A program made the position numbers and the translations under genes. DNA of 64,000 bases from Hyposmocoma kahamanoa (taxonomy: Eukaryota; Arthropoda; Insecta; Lepidoptera; Cosmopterigidae), in NCBI RefSeq assembly GCF_003589595.1, contig NW_020653993.1:7249622-7313621 (forward strand), given 5' to 3'. Below, one piece after another: positions 55,451 through 64,000 of the stretch. Each line of letters begins with the position of its first letter. Positions within the stretch are counted from its first letter, which is position 1. The notes beneath the pieces are model-generated. The model ran no database searches. It was not told the origin of the DNA and saw only the letters and a program-made list of their open reading frames with translations.

Positions 55451-56215
55451 GCTTATGATATGTGTGTAGATAAAATTATTAATATCACTAAAATCCATCC
55501 TGTCTTCTCTCAAACATTCTCTTCCATTCAGTCATCAGTCTCGCTATCCCAATCACAAACAGATCAGTTGGTAGTCGCACGGGGAAGCGGCGAGTGTCGG
55601 TACTGTTCAGTGCGTGAAGGCACTGTTGCTAACAAGAGCACATCACGCCGCCTGGTACGGTAGTCATTTGGTACTTTGAATTTAAGGGTCATTTCCACGA
55701 GGTACAAACTGTCTATATTATTCCTTATAACATTTAAGACAAAGAAGAGTAAAGACAAATTTCTACGTAATTCTAATGACTCGAAACCCAGGTGGCCCTG
55801 TAGGAAGACGTGCTGTATTATGGGGTAGTCTCCTTAGTAAGAAACGGCTACAAGTGCATATTGTTTATATGTATATGTGTAAGGGATACCGTACACTTTG
55901 GGTTTTGTGCAAGTTTCCTTAAATTCGTGTAAGTTTGCGTGTTAGAGAGATATATTTCGTATGAATAAGCCGAGTTTATTTATACACATATTTCAATGGA
56001 ATATAGTGGAGAGCGGCTAATGACCGACTGCCACATGTTTTTTAACCAAGGGCACGTGGGGATAAATGAAAAGTTGTTGGTTTTATTTCTTTATTATCTA
56101 TTTATCAGGTTAGGACTTTACGCGTTTACGAATAAGGGTCAGATTCGACTTGTCACTAGGTATCAGCACCGCGTCCATACTTAACGCCTGTTTTATTTTT
56201 ATTTATTTAATTTAA

Positions 56216-56475
56216 AAGCAGGAGAGCTCCTTGTGAAAGAGTTCGTCCAGAGAGGTAACCACCAAGCTGTAATGTCAGCATTACTGCGTTCCGGTTTTGA
56301 AGGGTAAGGGTGCTGGTGAAATTGCACATGGGACTTGTCAACTTATGTGTCAGGGGCGCATTGGCAGTGCCCTTAAGATCTTTGCGATTTAAAGCTCTGA
56401 GTGGCACTGTAACTGTTATGCACAGGCTTACCATCAGGCGCACGACTTTTTCTCCCTGTCACTTGATATTATATA
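56216..56475 (+). repeat. Repeat R1 copy
   Basis: GAGCTCCTTGTGAAAGAGTT, AGCATTACTGCGTTCCGG, CTTATGTGTCAGGGGCGC and GCGCACGACTTTTTCTCC, with small deletions. Confidence 0.88.
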
Positions 56476-56479
56476 AAAA

Positions 56480-56800
56480 AGAATGTAGATACAAAAGTAC
56501 AAATCTGGCCAATGCGCTTGTTTGCGAAATGCACGTCACGTGTACTCGTATTTCGTAGTGCGACCTACTTGCATGCCGCTCATGTGATTAGTACGGCTTT
56601 CATCTTGGGAATCTCGGTCTCAAAAATTCTAGAGTCCCGACAATTTTTTGACATTTTCGACACTCGAGACTGATGTTTCGGGACTATCGAGACTTGAGAT
56701 TTAAGTCACTTAATTAAAATGTACTAAACTAATGTTTTTTTAAATTCTGGTTACATGGTTATGGCAACACTGTAGAGTGTACTTTAGTGTAATCTGTGGA
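56480..56800. other. Nothing recognised
   Basis: No gene or repeat family. A short block of TCTCG/CGAGA words lies at 56605-56700. Confidence 0.35.
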
Positions 56801-56807
56801 GATTAAA

Positions 56808-56985
56808 ATACAAGCACATGGGACTTGTCAACTTATGTCTCAGGGTGACGGGCGCACTGGTAGTGCCCCTCAGATCTTTGCAATTTAAATATCTGAGTAG
56901 CACTGCAACTGTTATGGACAGGCGTGTAGCTTACAATCAGGTGCACGACTGGTTCGTCCCGTCACTTGATGTTATAAAAAAATAT
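56808..56985 (+). repeat. Repeat R1, 3' half
   Basis: ACAAGCACATGGGACTTGTC, GTCTCAGGGTGACGGGCGC, GTGCACGACTGGTTCGTCCC, A-rich end. Confidence 0.88.
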
Positions 56986-57402
56986 ATTTTTAAATTAATT
57001 TTGCCCGTAATTTCACGAACATCCTACCCTACCCTTCAAAACTATACACTAAGTGTAAATTTTAGATACAATGAATTACTTTCCTAGAGAAACGTCAGAA
57101 TTTTGGGAGCAAGGATTTCACGCACGGTATGTTCATAAGCTATTAGTGCTGATAAACAATAATTATACTACGAACAATGTAAGAACAATGTTTATACGTA
57201 AATAATGACACATTAGGCGTGCGTTTTCAGATCATTAGCTGTAGTAAGTACGGTGAACGTACCTAACCTTCAAGGTCAGCAGATAAACACATGATTATTC
57301 ACCTGGAAACATTTATACGTCTCGCCTTTTGGCAGTTTGTCAATTATTTTATTTTTATAACCACTAGAGTTGCAACCATAGATAATAGAGTAGGTACTCT
57401 AA

Positions 57403-57567
57403 GGGTCGTATTCTAGAACTCTACTCAATGCTCAAGTCAGGATTGCACTGGAAACATAACCACTGGAAATGCGACCCTAATGGCAGGGACTTGAGTATGA
57501 TTTCGAGTGCTTTAAACCATACTCAAATCCTGACTTGAGCATTGAGTAGAGTTCTAGAATACGACCC
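57403..57567. mobile_element. Fold-back MITE, GGGTCGTATT family, copy 5
   Basis: 165 bp, GGGTCGTATTCTAGAACTC to its exact complement at the right end, flanked by perfect TAA duplications (57400-57402, 57568-57570). Confidence 0.92.
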
Positions 57568-58057
57568 TAAAAGAGTGTATCCACATGAGCTACACAGAAA
57601 GCATCGCAATTGCAGGATAGTATTTTGGGTGCAGTCGGCGCGAGGATACTTTGACTGCACGCTGGCAGCGCGCCAATACGTACTTAGTGTACACATTATG
57701 AATAATAAGATGTGTATAGCAAATTTATAATGCCACTAGGTGTGGCGATAATTCGGTTTCAGAGTTCGTCACCTCGGGGCCTTGAGTATTTTTGAGCCAC
57801 ACATAGATAAGCGCTGATATCCTGAATCAACTGGGGTTGGGGCTTTAAATTGAGCATACGAAAATAGCACGTGTAATTTTTATAGAGAATGCAATTTTGA
57901 TGCATACTGTCCTCATTCTGACTCCTGACTGCCGTAACTAAGTAAGACAATCTTGCTTAGCTTTCGGAAGCTATCTCTACCTAACAATCGTAGCAGCGCT
58001 AAGTTGGGTAACTTTGAATTTCCGTGTAATTTTGAATAAAGGTTTGATTATTATATT

Positions 58058-58335
58058 TAACCGACTTCAAAAAAAGAAGGAGCTCCTCAATTCAACTGTA
58101 TGTTTTTTTTGTATGTATGTTACGCGATAACTGCGGCATTAAGTTCACACATTTGTGAACCGATTTTGATGATTCTTTTTTTGTTGGAAAGATTATTAGA
58201 GAATAGGACCACTACTGAGATACCCATCTTAGTAGTGGTCCTATTTAAATTTGAAGAAAATATTCCACATCTAAGAGTGGCAAACTAGGTGATGAATGCT
58301 TTTGAGGTCGGTTTATTTAGTACTCTGTACTGATT
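58058..58335 (+). repeat. Repeat D copy
   Basis: AACCGACTTCAAAAAAAGAA at the left, ATGTTACGCGATAACTGCGG and GTGAACCGATTTTGATGATT inside, GAGGTCGGTTTATTTAGTAC at the right. Confidence 0.85.
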
Positions 58336-58999
58336 ATTTATCTAAAAAAACTTTTAATCAAATACATTGATAAGTGTGTGAAAGGGAATTACCAATATTC
58401 TAAATGACAAATGCGACATAACATTGACAATAATCAAAGAAATTTTCATAAACCGCGGCGTTTTATACGTAAGTGAAAGGGAAATGGTTCGCTACGACAA
58501 GTTTTTTATGTTGTTTTTCCTCATCCTTGCGGAAAGGCAAAAGGCTATAGACAGTGCAGCCTAGTCTTTTAATGTTAACACCATTTCTAGGACTAAGCCG
58601 AGTCTTTTAAGTATATACTTTTGGCCAGAATCGGTAGGTATTGTCTTGTCCACAGTTTGGCAGATATCTATGCTTCTTTCATTCAAAATTCGAGTACAAT
58701 CTTACAAAGTCATTGAACGATCTCCAATTATCTGAAATAGTTTATCTTCTAATTCGCCAATTTAGTACCTATAATTATTCTGAATTCGGTTATGAAACAA
58801 CTCTCGTTAATCAATACAACCTATTTCGACCAAATACACTTTGAGTTTAATGTCAGCAAAAACCTGAGTAAAGTGTTCAAAGTTATCCCGAGTTGACTTC
58901 ACGCCAATTTTGATACAGGGAAATGTGAATTGTAATTAACCGGAAATACGTCGCCCTGAACGATTTGCTTAAAGCTAGTTATTTAGGGTCTTAATAGTG

Positions 59000-59260
59000 C
59001 AACGCTGACTGTTCGCGAGCGGACGAAGTGTGTCAGATGATTTGGACGACTCTCCCGAACCCGCGTCGCAGTGAATGTGCGGTATAGTGTATAGATATAA
59101 ATGCCGTTTTCGACTAACCGACTAGCCACGGGTTGCTGGCCGCGCGGGATACAAATAAGAGTAGCCGCTTAGTGGAAAATGCTTGTAATACATTTTACCG
59201 GTAGTCGCGGACGTCCGCGTAGGTCATCCGCGTCGCACTGTTGGGGTGTCATAATTCGAG
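59000..59260. promoter_or_regulatory. CpG-richer patch, possible promoter or untranslated exon
   Basis: A CG-rich block (GAACCCGCGTCGCAG, GTAGTCGCGGACGTCCGCG) within AT-rich DNA. On the plus strand TAGATATAAATGCC at 59093 is TATA-like. No exon follows that I can support on either strand. It could also be part of an unknown repeat. Confidence 0.25.
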
Positions 59261-60273
59261 ATGGACGATATGTGGCTATAGACGCGTCTTTGAAGTCAGT
59301 GAACAAAATTTTTCGTTCTTTCAAACATTATACGGAGGTTAGTTATCTGTGTAAAAAATAAAGAAATTGTTTTCAATTAAGTGTCTGAATATCTAAATAT
59401 GAGAAACTTTATTCGTGTATTGTTGAGATTTCTGTCCTTGCAAATACTGTCTATTGCACACTCGCTCGAGTTCTTGTGCACAAACCACATGTTGATGTTA
59501 CATACAATATATAATTATAATTTACCTAAGCTGTCGTCCTACACTTGCTTTAATGCCTCGTCTCTCCCACTAATTGACACTGGCACAAAAGGTCATTCAT
59601 TTCAAATTGAACCGATTGCCATCAATCGCATAAAGTTAAGGATACTGTTTACGAACAATGCATTATCGTTGTTTGAATACTGAAATGAAGAAATATATTA
59701 AAAGGTTATCCATCGGGCTCCTACATGTTGTAAAATTTGTAATTTAGGAAATTACATGTTTATATAGTCAACCGTGACCATGGAACTGATTAAATCTTCT
59801 TAATTAAAATGGAAGTAAATTAATTTGCTACTGTGCGAACCCAGTGAAGGCTAGAATAGCTGCGTTTGTGCTGAATATTTTTTCATGCAGTTAATTTTCC
59901 CACCCTCTCTCGGCATAAAAATTAATAGAATCTCACTCACTCACTCAGCTCTCCGGTTGACTGGTAGAGCCGCCATTTGCACTACTTTGTGTGTAATAAA
60001 TAAATAAACAAAAAAATAACATATCTAAGTGCATTTACGAAATGGTCGATCATTCAAAGACGTCTAAAAAGTTGTTTGTCTCAAAATTGTAATTTTATGA
60101 TTCCGTTAGAAAGAGGCTTTTTATGACACCGAATGACTGGACGAACAAGTCGTGCGCCTGGTGGTAAGCCACACGCCTCTCCATAGCAGTTGCAGTGCCA
60201 CTCAGAGCTTTAAATCGAACAAATCTGAGGGACAGTGCCATTGCGCCCGTCACTCTGAAACATAACTTGACAA

Positions 60274-60779
60274 CAGTGTTGGGCGTTAATCAATTAAATT
60301 TCAATCAATAATTCATTCAGATTAAAAAATCAATTCAATTGAAATCAATTGATTTCAATTGAATTGATTTTAATTGCAATTAAATTTGCAATTAAAATTG
60401 ATTTTAATTGCAATTAAAATCAATTCCGGCCGGTTGGGGGCCCCGGGTGAGAACCCCGCTTGGGGGCCCCGGTTGGGGTCCCCGGTTGGAGTCCCCGGTT
60501 GGGGGGCCCGGTTGGAGCCCCGGTTGGGGGCCGCGTTGGGGGCCCGTTTGTGGGCCCAGTTGGGGGCCCCGGTTTGGAGGTCCCGGTTGGGGGCCCCGGT
60601 TGGGTGGCTCGGTTGGGGTGCCCGGTTCGGAGCCATCAGGCCCTAACCCGGGCCCCCCAATTGTTAATTGCGGTTCTCGCAACTAACAATTGATCAATCG
60701 TTAATTGCTTTTTCGCAATTGACAATTAATCAATTGTCAATCTTTAATTGCCAGAACAATTAAATTTTGCCCAACACTG
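60274..60779. mobile_element. hAT-type element with CAGTGTTGGGC ends carrying a GC-rich minisatellite
   Basis: 506 bp. Ends CAGTGTTGGGC and GCCCAACACTG are exact complements. A perfect 8-bp duplication CTTGACAA (60266-60273 and 60780-60787) matches R1 sequence, marking the insertion. Inside are AT-rich inverted ATTGCAATTAA words flanking a core built of GGTTGGGGGCCCC-like units at 60424-60655. No transposase. Confidence 0.93.
60424..60655 (+). repeat. G-rich minisatellite within the hAT-type element
   Basis: About 15 irregular units around GGTTGGGGGCCCC, with G-runs of four to six on the plus strand and C-runs between them. Open frames through it on both strands are by-products of the repeat. 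Confidence 0.9.
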
Positions 60780-60896
60780 CTTGACAAGTCCCATGTGTAA
60801 TTTCACCAGTGGGTGAATTTCACTTTCCGAGTTTCAATGGCGCTTATTGAGTGATTTTTGTAAAAACCCTTTTTTTCTTTTGGTTTTAAGGTCTTA

Positions 60897-60942
60897 ACAT
60901 TGCTTGCACTTACTTGTACGTACAAGTAAGTGCAAGCAATGT
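60897..60942. repeat. Perfect 46-bp palindrome without spacer
   Basis: ACATTGCTTGCACTTACTTG plus TAC is followed at once by its exact complement. No mismatch over 23 bp each side. Confidence 0.97.
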
Positions 60943-61261
60943 CAATAATTATAAAATCACAGAAATATTTAAGTTAAATACAACAAAAAACGATATTTTA
61001 GGTCACGCGAATGAGATTGCAGTAACACGTGTGATTTTCTCATATACATAAATGAGAAAGACGGCACAGTAATGAAAAATTACTATTACAACACACATTT
61101 AATCGTTCACAAAAGAACATTTAACATGTAACAAATATTTTAATATAACTTCTTGTACCAAAATCATTCTCATCCGTGTAAGAGCGTCTATCTGCCTATA
61201 TGTAATTAATAAATAAATCTAAATAAGTGTTTTGTTAATGTCATATAAACTTTGATGTACA

Positions 61262-61435
61262 TCAATATATCGTCATCACCACCATCAACATCATCATCGT
61301 GATCACCATTATCATCAGCATCATTACCATTCAGATCATCATCACAATCATCGTCATCATCACTGCAATCATCATCGTCATCATCACCACCATCATGGTC
61401 GTCACCACCGTCATCACCGCCACTATCACCATCTA
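61262..61435 (+). repeat. ATC trinucleotide microsatellite, interrupted
   Basis: About 170 bases of CATCAT/CACCAT-type triplets with single-base variants. Confidence 0.95.
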
Positions 61436-61439
61436 ATTG

Positions 61440-62220
61440 TTATAATTCAAGTAAATGTTTGTCTTAAAGTAACTATTTGCTTAAAAGTAGACAAGAATGA
61501 GAGCGACAATAATGATATTTGGATACATTGTTAATTGTCAAGTGTGTAAAATATGCTGGACCGTTATAAAAGTGCATGAATTTTATAGTTCCCTTTGTCT
61601 AATTGATGTACAATAAATAAAGTTTATAAAACTATTACTTAATACTTATTTAGATAGATTGCTTTATATGAATGAGAACGATTTAGTCACTAGCGCTAAA
61701 ATTGGTATTTAAGTCGATTTTTTGCTAAAACGGAGATGCACAGGTTACTTTACTGTGTACACTCCAAACCGACAGTAGCCCATTCTCACTTGTGCGAAGT
61801 GTGAAGGTGATGCGGTAAGAACTTTTGTTATTAGGAGGCTTTTAGTTGAATTGACACTAATGATAAGAAGAATTGAAACACATTTTGTATTTATTCCCAA
61901 GAAAACATGTTTGTTTGTAATAAATTGGAAAGTTACGGTATGTTTTCGACGTGTAAGGTATTAGAGTTTATCCCCGATGGGAAATATTGCGATTTCCATG
62001 AGTGTTTAATTTTTCTTCTTCTTTCTTAAAATTAGGGCGACGTAAAACAGGCTCCCATGAAAGAGAAATTGCCCACTTTTTTAATTTTTATTTGTTACTG
62101 TGACGTAGTAAAGTAGTCTTTTTATGTGTAACACAGACTTAAGTAAGCAAGCAATCATATTAAATAAATAATGCTTAGCATTCATGTAATAACATAAAAG
62201 TTATTGAAAGGGTCACATTT
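61440..62220. other. Nothing recognised
   Basis: AT-rich DNA without a recognisable gene or repeat. Confidence 0.4.
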
Positions 62221-62234
62221 TTGGAGGTTATCTG

Positions 62235-62365
62235 AAAATGATCCCAGTACCCTTTACCCTTCAAAGCCTTAACGCAGTAATGCTCACATTACTGCTTGGC
62301 GGTAGAGTAAAGTGCCAGTGCTTTCCTGGATGAACTCTTGCACAAGGAGCTCTACTGCTACTAAT
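62235..62365 (-). repeat. Repeat R1, 5' half, minus strand
   Basis: TTTACCCTTCAAAGCC, GCAGTAATGCTCACATTACT, TGCACAAGGAGCTCTACTGC. Confidence 0.85.
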
Positions 62366-62878
62366 GTCAATTGCAAGGATTAATTGCTCTTAAGTAGCAT
62401 AGTATCTTTATTTAAAGAAATACCGTTCAATTACACATTTAAGTGTAGTGCTTGTTTGTTTTGTAGTTTATTTCGTGTTCCGTATCCGTGAAACGTCGGT
62501 ATAAAACACTTAAATGTATGTATTATATTTAGACACCTAATTATGTAAGTATGTAAACTTCCTAATGTTGCTTTGAAAAACACCGCGGCAATTGATGCAA
62601 AGTAAACGCCCGTCAGCCGTGACAATTGAACAAATTGGTTGACGAGGTCACAGGGATTGTATAGATGCAAGTAAAGCCTTGTGCAGAGTGCGGATTAGCG
62701 ATGCGCGATTCGGATGACAAATCGATGCCTTACGTTCTCAATCTCGTGTTTTATAAAGTGATTATTCAGGAAACGATAAAACTTTCTATTTATTTTAAAT
62801 TTCTTATCAAGGGCGTTAATTTGGATGCATCACTTTAAGAATCTAGGTAAAAGCCAGTGTGTGAATATGAAGGAATTA

Positions 62879-63095
62879 ACTGCCTCCGTGGCCGAACGGT
62901 TATCATGCCGGATTGCCATGCAGAGGTCCCAGGTTCGAAGCCCGGGTCGGGAGAAATATTTGTATGGCCTACATTATTTCTCTTGTGTTTTTGGGTGTAA
63001 TTTGTTGGCTTTTCTATGTTTCTATGTTTGGCTTGTCTATGTGTGTGTCCGTGGCACCCGCGACACAGGGTTTCCCTAGTGCGAGGCTGTGTTGA
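62879..63095 (+). repeat. tRNA-headed SINE S2 copy
   Basis: ACTGCCTCCGTGGCCGAACG (A box), GGTTCGAAGCCCGGGTCGGG (B box region), GGAGAAATATTTGTATGGCC, GTGTGTCCGTGGCACCCGCG, GTTTCCCTAGTGCGAGG. Confidence 0.9.
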
Positions 63096-63099
63096 GTTG

Positions 63100-64000
63100 A
63101 GAAAAAAAAAGCAATTGTGACGTGAAATCAGCCTGCAAAATTTGTATATATATTTCATTTTTTGCATGTCATTAACTTTGTGCTATAATATAAGAGTTTG
63201 AAAATGTAAGTCGACATTAGTAATCTACTAATTTTAGCATTCGAATGATCTGAACGATCATTCATTACTAATTAGTGTTATTCATCCATAGATTCCATAG
63301 AGCATTTCTGCTCGTGATCACCTAGCCCTCTCTGATATAGGTAAATACCGTAATTATGACAGAGATAGGAATATTTTAATATGGACATGGTGAATGGTCT
63401 GAGTTCCGAGTACTTCATAATAATCTTTCGACTCGTGCACTCGACGGAATGGCAGGGGCATCGGTATCGGTGATCGACTTGAGTCGAATGATTGTGCTTG
63501 GGTTCGGCTTATACGAATGATTTGGCCATTCGAATGATTAGTATTCCTAACATTCAAAGTCGCACTAAGTACTATCGCTAGTGCAGATAGTATCATAAAG
63601 ATCATTGCATAGAGCAGGCAACCGCAGTGTTGCCATCTTAGTGGTTCTACTACGAAATATAGGGAAAAATATATTTCGGCAGTTTTCTAACACCTGTTTA
63701 AATATGCCATTAAGTAATTTACAAGGACAGTAATATATTTTTTCATGCTTTAATTTATTGTCGCGGCAAGCAAAATTAAGACAATTGAGCGATAGAAACA
63801 TACGTGTATAATGAGAATTCGTGTATTTAAAAGTCTCCTGTAGCAATGTTGATAATGTTGCACGTGGCCTAAGGTACTCGCAAGTACAGTGACAAGAGCA
63901 TGTCAACTCATGGCGCTCAAGATTTAAATTCGACACTATGGTGCATATAAGATCGGACCATTGCTCTAAACTGTACCTATTACAATTATTTGTATTCGCA
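63100..64000. other. Right edge of the window, nothing recognised
   Basis: CATTCGAATGAT-type words recur at 63238 and 63530, possibly the ends of a small inverted-repeat element. No gene could be supported. Confidence 0.35.

Larger units (their letters stand above)
60127..60815 (-). repeat. Repeat R1 copy split by a hAT-type element
   Basis: Left part 60127-60273 (GAATGACTGGACGAACAAGTC, GTTGCAGTGCCACTCAGAGC). Right part 60788-60815 (GTCCCATGTGTAATTTCACC). Confidence 0.85.

Noticed and set aside
55433..55663. Plus-strand frame ending in CRYCSVREGTVANKSTSRR
   Set aside because: The start lies in repeat P and the end has no splice or family support.
60374..60693. Several overlapping open frames on both strands rich in Pro, Gly and Ala
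   Set aside because: They are translations of the GC-rich minisatellite inside a transposon. All frames are open only because of the repeat unit.
61262..61435. Direct-repeat array considered as a CRISPR-like structure
   Set aside because: It is a simple trinucleotide microsatellite without spacers, in a eukaryotic genome.

Overview
The window looks like nuclear DNA of a moth or butterfly. It is AT-rich, the genes are split by many introns with GT/AG borders, and introns and intergenic DNA are packed with short interspersed repeats: tRNA-headed SINEs, fold-back MITEs, and Jockey-, RTE- and mariner-type remnants. The RTE and Jockey fragments and the repeats beginning AACCGACTTC are of types I associate with Lepidoptera. 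That placement is inference. I see no bacterial, viral or organellar genes, and no gene cluster that would form an undescribed multi-gene system.

Layout, left to right. Positions 1-2299 hold an RNase H remnant of a non-LTR retrotransposon and one fold-back MITE. Positions 2300-6251 hold four exons of a minus-strand gene that I cannot name. Its three internal introns are all phase 0, and its 3' part lies at or beyond the left edge. Positions 6252-12878 are intergenic and repeat-filled, including a Jockey-type reverse transcriptase fragment with its FADD box. Positions 12879-39500 hold the main gene: a minus-strand calpain of the CalpA type. I could define 18 exons; their lengths sum to a whole number of codons (754 residues plus stop) and every junction keeps frame. 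The protease triad, the C2-like region, the CalpA-type insert and the penta-EF-hand domain are all present. The N-terminal exon was not found. Positions 39501-64000 hold no gene that I recognise except one unassigned minus-strand reading frame (44400-44930). The rest is repeats, nested transposons and unrecognised AT-rich sequence.

The most unusual observations are these. The calpain exon carrying the catalytic His and Asn has G or C at the third position of all 60 complete codons, unlike its neighbours. A hAT-like element with perfect 8-bp target duplications carries a G-rich minisatellite. A MITE family with 31-bp inverted ends is present in three copies, each with 8-bp target duplications, and two copies sit inside older repeats. 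There is also a perfect 46-bp palindrome and several long hairpins.

All identifications come from reading the sequence and remembered family motifs. No database search was run.
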